From contig NC_051132.1 of NCBI RefSeq assembly GCF_014839805.1, positions 6,138,001-6,202,000 on the forward strand: DNA of 64,000 nucleotides, written 5' to 3'. Positions 22,051 to 32,999 of this stretch are shown in pieces. Within the stretch, counting starts at the first letter, position 1. The number at the start of each line of letters is the position of its first letter. This DNA comes from Manduca sexta. Taxonomy: Eukaryota; Arthropoda; Insecta; Lepidoptera; Sphingidae. Both the position numbers and the translations under genes were made by a program. The notes under the pieces are model-generated. The model did no database searches, was not told the DNA's origin, and was given only the letters and a program-made list of their open reading frames with translations.

Positions 22051-24586
22051 GTACTTGTTCACAATAATATATCCTGCGTACCTGGCTAATCTCCGTTGAG
22101 ATTGGCCGCCGTGCCCGATATTGGCCGAGTTAGGATTATAAGTGGCATTCACATTAGTCTATTCTTAAGCTTACTTCTCACAAAGACAAATGACAAAACC
22201 CATGCCAATATTTCGAAACTTATATTTTCTTCTATATTGCGTGTTAAACCGCCCTTTACAACGATGATTGTTGAGCCTAATTTTGATAATGTACCTCAAG
22301 TAGGTAATAAGTTAAGTGACGGCCCAGAATGTAGTAAAATCATTAATTTATTATTTTATTATCTTTGGTCGGCGTCGAAGTTGGTAATCTATTTTGAACC
22401 GACGTCAATAATGTATTAAAGCGGGTATTAAGGAATACTTAGTTCAATATTACGTTGCTTTAAACGAAGAATAATTAGATATTTTTTTCTTAAACTATGT
22501 ATACTGTGATGAAACTTTGGTACGAATTTTAAATGGTCATCATAAGTTTAACGTACGACGATTTTATCTACTTAAATTTGTTTTCGATTGAAAACTATGG
22601 GCTCGCTATACTTATGGCATTTGAGGTCTAATAACCTCCGATAACTGGTAGTTATGAATTATAAATCCCGGCCATGCTTCTATCTATGACATTTTAATTT
22701 TTTCTTAAAGATGGTAAGTAGGTACTTAGATTTTATATAAGAATTTAAGAGTTATATAAGTTACTTTTTCCTATGTATTTCATAACGTAATTTAACATCT
22801 AGTTTAATTGCATTACTTTTGAAATTATAATACTTACATAAAATTTTTGTACCTACATTATATTTATAATTTTAGGTAGCTATAAAATGAATATTGTTTA
22901 TATTATACTTTTTATAAATTGTGAAATAGCGCCATCTATGATACGACCTATAAACTACGGCAATAGTTTCAAAGCAACGTGTACTTGAAGATTATGATAG
23001 ATATGCTAAACAATCAGTAAAGAGGTAAATCATTAATATTTCACCAGCTTTAGCTCAAGGCTCTGCGAATATTCTTCCTCAGCAGAAAACTTAGTATTCC
23101 CTGAGACTCGCCGATCTTCACTGCTCGGTATCATAAATATATTATATGCCGTACGCTCAATTACGCTCTGCTCTATGTTATTGTTCAAACGGGAGAAAGG
23201 AGTAGAGGAGGAACATGTGCTCTCAACTATACCTACAGTACTTACTTTTCTCATTCTCCGTATCAACTTACCCCCAACCTCTGGCGACGCTCTTGGGCAG
23301 ATATAAAATTTATCCTACAACCAGCAAGTATGAATATATATTATGTATGAATATTGTGAGGCAAGCCACTAGTCTTTTTCTTTCTCCTTTTTTAAAAAAA
23401 GTCGTACACCTTCGATCTTGCTGACAAAGGTTTTTATGCCGGGATAGACAGTTGTATCTTTGAACAAAAAACGACACATTTAATACGAACTATACATTTC
23501 CTAATTTGTTTGAATCATGCGTCGCTATGTTAATTGTGTGGAAGCGAGCGGCTTCCGTTCGTGTCGCGTTTTTTCACAATTCGGTTTACGCACGATCGTT
23601 CCACTAATGAGGGGTGTTTGTCGACGGTTTTGTACTGGCGCGGCGTGGACGCTACATTAGGCGTCTTGACGCCGAGTTCCGCGTTTTGAAGCTACTTTTA
23701 GAAAGAGATTAATTCATGTTCCGCCTATAAATGCGAACTATGTGCAATAAATTGGTATAAAATTAAGAATTATCTGATATTCTCGTATGTCTAATTGTTC
23801 AGTTAAGTATTAAATTGTTAAATTTGTTAATGAATGTCATTAAAAACTCTATGGAAATTCTTAAAATAGTAGTTGAAAGTTACTTTTAGTTGTTACTATT
23901 TTCATGACATGTCTTAATATTTTACTTTGTTTTATGTTATTTTTCCAATTACATACATAGATAAAATAGAAATAAATCGAACTCTTCACCACATAATTAC
24001 ATATTTAAATTTGAAATCTCAACTTTAATTTGCATGAACAACATAAATACAACGTAGCAAAAACTTTTTAATGTAATTTCATAAAATATTATTTCCTTGA
24101 AATAAACACGCCAGTGTGAAACTTGTGAAAAATTACCGTTTACAAATTAATGCATCACGTTTCGTTCCAAAATAAATCGAGTTTACAAACACAAATCACA
24201 ATGAATGCGCGGCTATTAGTCAAATATAGCATTGTTTGTGTCATTAGATGAGCAATTAATCACCACTTTCTGCAAACCTATTTATCATATTATTGCTTTT
24301 GTGATGATTTTGAGGTCCAGGAAATATAAATAATTAAAATAAAAATGCTAAAAAGTACTCTGGACCGGCGAGAATGCATGAAATGATTAATAAAGGTGAA
24401 GGAAGCGAGAGAAGTATGCCAGAATCATGGAAAATGGCAATCCATAGTCTCTGTCTACCTCTATGGAATAGAGGTTTGATACTATGTATGTATATTGTAT
24501 ATAAAAGTGTTTGCAGGTTTTATAGTCGTCAAATGAAAACAATGTGGGATAGGCAGGACATAATATATTTTTTTACATTTACATAC
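22051..24586. other. Gene-free stretch with one CpG-rich island
   Basis: A short repeat-like block (TTGAGATTGGCCGCCGTGCC) lies at about 22094. A CpG-rich island (23517-23700) is listed separately. A 107-codon ORF at 22096-22419 starts in that block and has no recognisable features. Otherwise only AT-rich DNA is seen. Confidence 0.6.
23517..23700. promoter_or_regulatory. CpG-rich island with short palindromes
   Basis: About 180 bases have far more CG dinucleotides than their AT-rich surroundings. They include GGAAGCGAGCGGCTTCC (hairpin) and GGCGTCTTGACGCC (23660-23673). A 48-codon ORF starts at 23517 but resembles no known protein. It could be a regulatory element, a promoter or an old transposon end. 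Confidence 0.35.
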
Positions 24587-24828
24587 ACACTCACGCCTTT
24601 TATTCCCGAAGGGTTAGGCAAAGGCGCAAGTGCAGCCACTTTCCGCCGAGTGTATTCCCTAACATGATGTGATAGGGACGGGATAATTGCCAATCAGGCA
24701 TAAATACCAGATTCCGGGCTGATATTGACTAGAAAAACCCAATATCGCTTTGCCCGATCCGAAATCGAACCTGAGACCTCAGCACTCCAGACGTACCATA
24801 ATACTAGGACGCCAACGAGTCAGGCATT
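24587..24828 (-). mobile_element. tRNA-derived SINE (family 1), minus strand
   Basis: On the minus strand: TGCCTGACTCGTTGGCGTCC (box A region), GCTGAGGTCTCAGGTTCGAT (box B), GGGTTTTTCTAGTCAATATC, and the tail block ACCCTTCGGGAATAAAAGGC. Nearly full length. Confidence 0.8.
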
Positions 24829-26090
24829 ATTATATTTTTTACAATGTTTTCAAATTTAGATATGTTGTTTTGTTTTTATAGCTTGTTGTTTATGTAATGT
24901 TTACTCTTTTTAGACGATTTAAATTCCTATAGTATATAAATAAAACCAAGGATCTTCCAGTTTACTGCTTCTGCTACAAAACTATAAAGATCGTAATATA
25001 TAATTTTTCTTTCATTTTTGAAGTAGGCAGCCCTAAAACCAGAAATATTAAGTGGAATTCTGCACTTTAACCTGATGAAGATAGGGTTCTAAACTTTACC
25101 AGCACAAACCAAACTATTGGGTAACATTTACGACAGCATGATATTGATAGCCTTGTTGCGGGTAGTCATACAAACCTTACCAAAGGAACGAACGTTACGC
25201 TCACAATGATATAACAGCCGTATCTATTACATACTAACTTTTGCCCGAGACTCCGCCTGCGAGACACTGTGACCTTCTTCTGCCTAGATCGGACCACCAA
25301 CAGCTACAAAAAGTTGTATAATTGTAAAATGTAGGTAGATATTGTAGCTTTGAAAATTGGCGCATGACCAACACCTCAGTCCTCCCCGTGACCATGAAGG
25401 CTGCAGTCTTCGAAACGTCGGGAGAAACCTAAAATATTAAAACTGCGATAAACTCCGCAAAATAGTTTAATTTTAAACTCACAAATTTGTCGTTGTTATA
25501 ATATTAGTAGATATAGAATGTGTACTATAAATTCAGACCTCGTAACAAACTATTACACAGATAAACAGTAAGATGTCTGCCATTACTCTAAGTAAAAGGA
25601 CTGTAAAGTTTAAAATAAAAATGAAAGAATACTTAATTTACTCAGAACAGTTTTTTTATGAAATTGAAACGGGTTTTCGTATTCCTAAACAAATTAATTT
25701 AAAACATACCAATAATATAATAAGGCGCGGATTACATTTAGAATGATTCAAAAAATTCAAAAAAGCCCTCGAATTACGAAATACCATCATTATTTCGAAT
25801 ATTTTATCGTTATTCGTCGTAAATTAGTGATTATTATATCAATAAAAATACAACAAAGCATTGTAAAGCAAGACTGAGATAAATTGACGACGAAGTAAAA
25901 CACATGTTTTTATGTTAGGTATAATTTCAAACGTAACCCTAAAACCAAACATACCGTAGCAATTGGCATATAAAATACAATGTTGTTGATGTATGGAACG
26001 TAAATTACTATTATACTTCACTGGTCTGTTAAATTTGCATAAAATGAGCATTAACCAGAAAAAGTGCTGATATATAGCCGTTTTCAATAA
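24829..26090. other. Gene-free stretch
   Basis: Apart from a short CTAACTTTTGCCCGAGACTC piece at about 25233 (Helitron 3'-end-like, minus strand) and the Penelope tail at 25310-25470, I see only AT-rich DNA. Confidence 0.5.
25310..25470 (+). mobile_element. Penelope-like element 3' tail, plus strand
   Basis: AGGTAGATATTGTAGCTTTG, CTCAGTCCTCCCCGTGACCA and CTTCGAAACGTCGGGAGAAA are the reverse complement of the 3' region at 19430-19640. No coding part remains. Confidence 0.6.
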
Positions 26091-26235
26091 ACGATCGCAA
26101 TCTCAATCTTTAATCCGATTCCGACAACGAACCAATCAGAAAAGTTATTTGTATGTATGTCAAAAAAAAATTGTTCTGATTGGTCCTTCTTCGAGATAGA
26201 TCGAAAATTTGGATCGTTATTGTAATTGCCGGATA
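26090..26235. mobile_element. Inverted-repeat element (MITE-like)
   Basis: CGAACCAATCAGAA and TTCTGATTGGTCCTTC form the inner arms around a 30-base AT loop. Looser complementarity extends outward (GATCGCAATCTC against GATCGTTATTGTAATTGC). The overall fold is a degenerate long hairpin. Confidence 0.5.
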
Positions 26236-26267
26236 ATGAGAGTAAATATTAACAACTATTAATCATC

Positions 26268-26612
26268 GATATAATATATGTACTACGTACTATATTTGGA
26301 GTTCCAAACATGCACTGTGTACACATTGACCTGCAACCCGTTGTATCTGACTTTAATATAGTCAATATTGACAGCTTGTGGTTGAGTACAAAGTGGCGCT
26401 CATGATATAAGAACTCGACTCTGAGTGTAAATCTTCATTTGATTTTAAAATATTAATCAAATAAGTAAAATTATTTGTTGTTCAAGTGAATAAATAGGTT
26501 TTAACAGTGAAATTTTGGTTGCCATTTTAGTTCAGATTTTAACAAATAGTTTATATGGACGTTCGTGTCTATAGAATATACGTCAATGCTGTTAATCATA
26601 TAAGAGTGAAAA
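26268..26612 (+). repeat. Dispersed repeat (family 4), copy 2
   Basis: This is the partner of 21061-21345: same order of blocks (ATGTACTACGTACTATATTT, GACTTTAATATAGTCAATAT, ATAGTTTATATGGACGTTCG, AGAATATACGTCAATGC), with extra sequence in the middle. Confidence 0.6.
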
Positions 26613-27693
26613 CCTTCATAATTCTGCCAACTATCAAGAGACGTAACATTTCGTTGGCCGACATTACATTTGAACTTCATTCTGCTTACTGCCCTCTGGA
26701 ATGAACTTCCCTCATCCTGTTTCCTGGCACTATTACATTTCTTTCTATTACTTTTCAACTAAATTATAAAAATCTAAGGCCTAATCTCTCATATGCGTAA
26801 TAACTGCCGTTCATCGGGATATAATAAAGCTTGAAAATTGCATAATAACACTTTGTTTCCTAACGGACCCAGTAGGCTGCAAGACATTTTGCTTCGAAGG
26901 TAGAAAAATAATAATATTCTCTTATAACTAATATACTGCGAAGCAGGCTGTAAGTAGCGGCTGCTGATTCCATCTCCATATATGAACCAATAGATATGTT
27001 ATGAACCGCAATATTTGTTTTAGCTCCGATCTCTCCCTTATGTTTCATGTAATACAAGACACAAAACTGGCATCAGGGGGAGGGTTTTGGACCAGATTTA
27101 ATTGATACTTATCGTTTGACGTTCTATTATTATATTTTTACTCAGAGACAAGCCATTGCGATAACATATCTCTGAGTATATATTTATTTTCAAACCTCAA
27201 TAATCAACAACCCTCGTACAAATAGACCAAACTTATCCACCAGTATTTTTTTAATTAACTTACTGGTTATTAAGTATAAACAGCAAATTAACGATGTTAC
27301 CGATGGCTAACTCAAATCATTTCAATTATTGTAAACAAGACGGCAATCATAAACACCTTTGCTTTCCAGAGTTTCCATCATTCATAAACAATTAAACTGT
27401 AAGCATGTCGATTACTTGCTAAGCAGCGGAACGGGAAAAACTGTTTTTAATTGCACCAACTAATGATGACGTCGACGTACAATGTACTATGGACGTTATG
27501 TACAGTCGTGTGGCAAAGCGTCACTCACTATGAGCTTTATTAATGGACTTCTCGTAGCCTAATACATGTTCTTCTAGGTAGTAATATTTTTAAATGTGTA
27601 GGGAAAAATGACCCCACTTCACCTGAAACCCAAGTAAAGTCCAGACAGAGTGTTGAATGAGGAGAGATAGTTTTAGCCGGTTTATTTGAAGGG
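26613..27693. other. Gene-free stretch
   Basis: No ORF with recognisable content, hairpin or repeat family was seen in this interval. Confidence 0.5.
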
Positions 27694-27834
27694 TATATCG
27701 GACGCCTGCCTACAAGGTGGACGGACGACCTGGCTAAGGTCGCAGGAAGTCGCTGGATGCAGGCCGCTTCCAACAGGTCGACGTGGAGATCCTTGGGGGA
27801 GGCCTATGTTCAGCAGTGGACTTCCTGTGGCTGA
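27694..27834 (+). pseudogene. 3' end of an RTE-type LINE reverse-transcriptase ORF
   Basis: The frame encodes GRLPTRWTDDLAKVAGSRWM, then a RSTWRSLGEAYVQQWTSCG end and a stop at 27832-27834, followed by GATGATGATTATGATGATAT. This C-terminal signature (TRW-DDL-KVAG-RWM...LGEAYVQQWT) is familiar from RTE-clade endonuclease-reverse transcriptase ORFs in insects. Everything upstream is missing: a classic 5'-truncated LINE insertion. Confidence 0.78.
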
Positions 27835-27839
27835 GATGA

Positions 27840-27962
27840 TGATTATGATGATATAAGAGCTGATCCCGGATCAAGACACTTATATGAGACACTATGACGG
27901 GTTTTATTACACCTTGTTTATGGTAGTCGCCATCGGAGCGAATACAAAATATTTTATCAGCG
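27840..27962 (-). repeat. Dispersed unclassified repeat (family 3)
   Basis: GAGCTGATCCCGGATCAAGA, ATGAGACACTATGACGGGTT and GGTAGTCGCCATCGGAGCGA match the family at 13640-13865, same orientation. Confidence 0.5.
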
Positions 27963-28204
27963 ATTGTACTAATCACACGCGTCGCAGGTTATGAAGAAAA
28001 TCGAGCATGCATGCTAAAATCGATGATATTAATATGTGAACGTTACGCAAACTATAATATGATAGTATACAAAGAATATTTTTTAAGTAACTATGAATTC
28101 TGATTTATTTATTCCATCGATTATTGGTTTACTGCAAATATAAGGAACGCAATATTTTCTGCCTTTTTCTACCATTTAAAGGTAAATATAAAATTTATTC
28201 TTGT

Positions 28205-28372
28205 AAATTTAAAATAAACCGGGGAGTCGTCGGCGGGCAGCAAGGGGCTGTCCGCCCTTACTGCAAATCGTGCGGTTTTGCACATTCGGGTGACCTCCGG
28301 GATGGACGGCAGCGTGGTAAGCCTCATGCTGCCGTTGACGCTGAGAGCGTCCTTCGGTGCGCAGGGGTTCTT
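28205..28372. other. GC-rich block of unknown origin
   Basis: This short GC-rich block (GTCGTCGGCGGGCAGCAAGG ... CATGCTGCCGTTGACGCTGA) is sharply distinct from its neighbours. One + frame is open across it (within 28124-28411), but the product is unfamiliar. It is probably a fragment of a transposable element or a recent transfer from a GC-richer locus. Confidence 0.4.
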
Positions 28373-29168
28373 TTCTTAATATCCTCTACAAGTAATTTAA
28401 TAAATCAGTGACAATTAGTTATCTCATAGCCTCCATCTATAGGACAGAGATGATAAATTCAGATTCTTCTTTGTAACAAAACTATACTCGATCCAGATAA
28501 TCTTCATATTAATTCAGCGAGTGACTACTGTGCATGTTGGTAGCGATTGGACCACCAGAAGTCATATGGCTATAGAAAATTAGTGCTACCGGTGTCAAGC
28601 CGGAGCAGGTCGCTGTTAATAAACGTTGTCCTTTCTGTTTTATTAACTTCATGTTATCCACTTCATTCACTTCTTTATTTATATTTTTTTCATTATATGT
28701 GAAATGTTTATAATCATAATCCTCACCTTTTCAATGAAATTTTATATTTCCATTATGAACGACATCTGTATTGCTTTCTATATACCGTGTATTTAAATTC
28801 AGATGATTCTCCAACTCTCGAAATGAAATAAGAGTGATGACATTGCTCATTCGACTTCACTCCTGTAATTTGAAGACGAATTAATTCGTCCAAGATAAGT
28901 TCCAGAGACTAGTCGCCGACATGAAAATGACAATAATGATACAACAACACTACAAATTGCCCTACAATCTATTGGAGAAAATTGGTATCGGAGTAAAGAA
29001 CCATGACCGGAAGAAGCGGCGCGTAGTGCCTCGAGTGATAGCACGCGACGCGGTTTTTATTTTGGTGACTTTTGTATATTGTCCATATCGGAATTGTAGC
29101 CCGAGGAAGACAACTAGCCCGTCCGACCGTGAACAGTCGGGAAAAACGCAACTTTACACTTACACATG

Positions 29169-29206
29169 TATAAATATAACGTCTTACAACGATAGTGATT
29201 CAGTTT
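29169..29206 (+). promoter_or_regulatory. Core promoter of gene B
   Basis: TATAAATA (29169-29176) is followed 33 bases later by TCAGTT (29200-29205), an exact arthropod initiator with its A at 29202. The predicted 5' UTR is about 134 bases. Confidence 0.75.
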
Positions 29207-29335
29207 TGCGCGATCGCTCGCAACAAAATGGTGGTTCAGACGGGCGGGGTGACATTCTAGCCGTTAAATCCGAAAGTGAAGTGACTGCAATCGGTGACAT
29301 TTAATTGTTTATTGATAAGCAAACAATCGGACAAA

Positions 29336-29879
29336 ATGGAGGTGAAATTGCAGTGGCAGACTTTAGTGTTGTTATGTATTGTTGTTATGTCAACGGCTGA
29401 TGATTACGAGAACAAACTGACGAAGCTTTGGTCGTTGTCCGGTGCGTCGAATAGTGATGGTTCGGCTGTGGTTAATGTGACCCGTGCATCAATCGTGATT
29501 CAACCTTCAAATTACAACATCGAACAGCACGATAAAGCTGCACAGGCTAGGAAGTACACGTTCAGACCCCGAGCAATACCTTTGGTGAGGGATCAGCCTC
29601 AAGTGGAAAGGAACGTGTATTCACAGGACGCTGCAAAGCAGTACAAATCTGACATACTTTTCCCCGGTAATTACATGCCAATTGCCAAAGAGAAAAGTAA
29701 TAAGAATCTGACAAAGGACACTGTGTTAGCAAGAGGGATGCACAATGGCCCGAGAGTTACCATACCATTGATAAGGAATGAAGAATTTGAGAGCAGAGCT
29801 TTGGATGACTACGAGGAACCGATTATAGAGAAACCTGAAGGATTCTCGGAGCCAACAGCATCTAGAAGATCACTAACTT
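29336..29879 (+). CDS. Gene B exon 1
   Basis: Encodes the signal peptide and the polar N-terminal region (residues 1-181 plus one base). The donor is ACTT|GTGAGT. Reading past it hits a stop within two codons, which supports splicing here. Confidence 0.82.
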
Positions 29880-32579
29880 GTGAGTAGGGTCATTTAATTA
29901 TCTCGTTATATATTTTTTTCCATTACATCTAGAACACGCTGGAGCCAGGAGGCCGGAGGCCGCTTACGCCAGGTAAATGTTGAAAACTTTAGTGATGGTC
30001 TATGTTCAACAGTGGGCTTCACATGGCTTATGATGATGATGATAGCACCCACAAGAAGTTTTCGCCGACATCTCCTATGTATCAAACAATTTTGTTTTTC
30101 ATCTTGACCATATTATATCGCAACCAGTGTCCGGTCATAATGTTCTCTTTGATATTTTGTTATTGCTGATTTTCTTTAAGTATAATTAAACCAAAGGTAA
30201 TCTCAATGGCATATATCTCCACCGTAATTTCAGCACTTCAAATATAATTTAATTTTATCACCTTCGTTTTAGTTCGCTTAATATTTTTTTATTAGAGCGT
30301 TACCACAGAAAAACAACTTATAAAAAAATATTTATTAATCAAAATATGTTTTAGGCTTTGATTTCATATATTCCGTACAAAATCTTTATTTCCGAATATA
30401 TAGGTTTCAAAATATTAGATTGAACGGGCGCTAATATAGTCACAAGCAGTACCTACAACTCCAAGCCGTCACGCCTTCAATGTAGCTATCGTAATTAACG
30501 ATAAAAACAATTGCCGAGTCGTTGCGACACGTATTAATTAATAAATTACAATGATCATTAATTTATTTTCACTATGTTGATTTTAAATTATTCTTATATT
30601 CACTACGTGATGAATGACGTGCAACGTGTGTATTCGAGATATTTATGTATCTACGAGGACGCAATAATATTTTGTCTTGAACCATTACCAATGCTGCGTG
30701 CTACTTATGAGCAAGCATGTTCATAATATCTTAATTTAGGTCATCGGTTTGAATGTAGGCTAATAGGCGCATAGGGCTTTTAATATCTTTTAACGACGTA
30801 CATTATTTTTTTTAAATCTTATATGATACATAATTTAACTACAAAGAATTTTTCATTCTTCGTTCCAACATCTCTAAATTAAGTTTAAATTAAATTCTCA
30901 GCAAGGGATATTACTTGAGATGCTTTGACTGATAAAATCTAATTAATCAAATGTGACAGAATATTACATTTAAGAAACATTCGTTTTAGAAATTTGCTCA
31001 TTGGATATACACAATTGATTCCTACCAAAAACACGCAATATCACATGATGTCGATGAACTAAAACGCATAAACAAAAAGCAGCTAAGTAAACATCACGAA
31101 GAAGGCGCTGTACCGTAAAATTTTGCCAATCCCGCCACGCAATATTATAATATATCTTTTATAGTCTACAAGCAAAGCTGGCATGATTCGTGAAATTAGG
31201 TTAGGGAACAATATTGACGGGTGAACTATGCATGACGAAATCCAATTTGAATGTAAAAATTATAACTTTTTGAGGGGAAAATGTTTAAAGAATGAAGCTG
31301 ACATACATTCAAGCCGACTTGATAAGCTAAAATTTTGTAAACATAAAGTGTTTCCTGTGTTGACCTAAAAATAACAATTCATAGGAAGTTCATAATAACA
31401 GAAAACATTATCCTAAATAAGATTTAACTAATGAAATATTTTTGGGGTTCCCAATAATTGCCAAGTATCAAGCTCAGATGATGATCTTCGTCATTTCCTT
31501 TGGAAAGTCGACTTTAATTATTAATGACAGCCAACTAAAGATTATTGAGATTTAAATCTTACCCGACCAGCACGTTTCATATAACTTTGTTTTGAGCGTA
31601 ATCAACTACTTACACCGCTTCACGAACCACGGAAAATCCAAAAGTCCATTATTAAAATTACGACGGTAAATTACAAAATCACTGGTGATGCCATAAATTA
31701 AGCCGCAGCATCCATAGCGTGTAACTCAATAGTTTCTACTTATGTTTAGCTTTCAGGCAAAGAATTTTATGTTAGTTATCTTCGCAAATCGCCAAGATAA
31801 GATTAACGATTGCATTTAACAAACATATCGTGGTGCGTTAAACCAATTATAACACACGCATTGTCATAAAATGTTACTATTGGATAATGAGGAGTTGGTA
31901 ATGGACACGCATTTAATGCAATAGCAGTTAATTACTGGTTGTAATAGAAAAATGTTTGTTATCCACGCTACGGTAATGATACTACTAATATTAGTTTAAA
32001 TATTGTTAGTTAGTAATAAATTTATGTTAACAAGGCTCATTGAGAAAATATATCGCTTTTGTAGTAATTTCATCGTGATCATAATTGTGATATTACATTT
32101 AAATTACATTACAAATACTACATAATATATGTCAGATCTCATACACCTACACATCTATTTTCATTGGTGTTTCTTCACAGAATAATTTTAAAGTAGATTT
32201 TTATGATATTATGTAAACTTCCAGCCATTTTAGACCTTCAATTAATATTTATTTTTCACATTTTCCAGATTTCTTTGGTCTCGATGATGACGACGACCAA
32301 GAAGAAGAAGAAGAGGAAGGAGAATATGAAGTGGAAGAAACTGAAGGACTAACAGAGAAGGAACTGAAAACCAAAAACAAACTGAAGAAAAAGAAACTGA
32401 AGCCAAAGAAATTGAAAAAGTATATGCTGCCCTTGCTTCTGGCTTATAAAATGAAGTATTTCGCATTGGTCCCGGTTATGATTGGAGGGCTAGTACTACT
32501 GATTGGAGCTACAGGCCTGGCAGGATTCTTCTTTGCATTGTTCGCAGCGGTCATGGGTCTACAGAAAGGAGGCTATTGA
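29336..32579 (+). CDS. Divergent Osiris-like secreted/membrane protein, gene B, two exons
   Basis: Exons 29336-29879 and 32269-32579 join in phase 1 to give 284 residues. Parts: signal peptide (1-21, LVLLCIVVMSTA); a polar region of about 165 residues with no cysteine pair; an acidic run (187-207, five Asp then six Glu); a lysine-rich run (212-232); KKYMLPLLLAYKMKYFALV opening a hydrophobic domain (233-279); ends LQKGGY. The basic stretch followed by an Ala/Gly/Leu hydrophobic domain is the Osiris (DUF1676) core, but the two cysteines and the C-terminal LAY motif are absent. Its place between clear Osiris genes on the same strand supports the assignment. Start chosen at 29336 because it opens the signal peptide after the promoter. 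It is probably a fast-evolving cluster member; its function is unknown. Confidence 0.82.
29880..32268 (+). other. Gene B intron
   Basis: The 2.4-kb intron holds a LINE 3' tail (29925-30045). The rest is AT-rich DNA with nothing recognisable. Confidence 0.75.
29925..30045 (+). mobile_element. LINE 3' tail fragment in gene B intron
   Basis: GATGGTCTATGTTCAACAGT, GGGCTTCACATGGCTTATGA and then GATGATGATGAT form a mutated copy of the end of the RTE-type LINE at 27694-27850. Confidence 0.6.
32269..32579 (+). CDS. Gene B exon 2
   Basis: The acceptor CACATTTTCCAG completes Tyr182. The exon carries the acidic run, the lysine-rich run and the hydrophobic domain, then TGA. Confidence 0.85.
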
Positions 32580-32982
32580 ATAAGATAACGAAGTCGACGA
32601 ACTCGCAGTTGCCATCCAAACTAAGTAGGAAATTCTTGTAATCTGGATGATTTGCTCAATTAACTGGATGTAATTTCAGTATCTAGTTCCTTCATTATTG
32701 TCCTTTTAAACAGACCTTTTTCAAGCCTAAAATTATTTAACCTATTGTATAGGTCTTTAAAAGCCTGAATTATCAAAATTTTACTAATATTTATTCTCTT
32801 TTAAAAATATTCTTTTGTCTTTTTCTTGAATATTGTTCACTAATTGATTTGAGTTTTGTGTTAACAGTATTTCAGATTTTAGGGTAAGCTCGCGCTATTG
32901 TACATATTTCAAATCAATAATGTAATGTATTTATATTGTTATATTTAAGTTATTTATTGTAATTTATTAATTTTAATTAATA

Positions 32983-32988
32983 AATAAA
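32983..32988 (+). terminator. Polyadenylation signal of gene B
   Basis: AATAAA lies about 404 bases after the stop codon in an AT-rich 3' UTR. No better hexamer is obvious between. Confidence 0.6.
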
Positions 32989-32999
32989 GTTAACAGACC

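Noticed and set aside
22096..22419. 107-codon ORF
   Set aside because: It begins in a repeat-like block (GATTGGCCGCCGTGCCC) and runs into AT-rich DNA without recognisable domains or splice context.
28921..29304. 127-codon ORF upstream of gene B
   Set aside because: The TATA box and initiator of gene B lie inside it and its product resembles nothing; it ends in the gene B 5' UTR.
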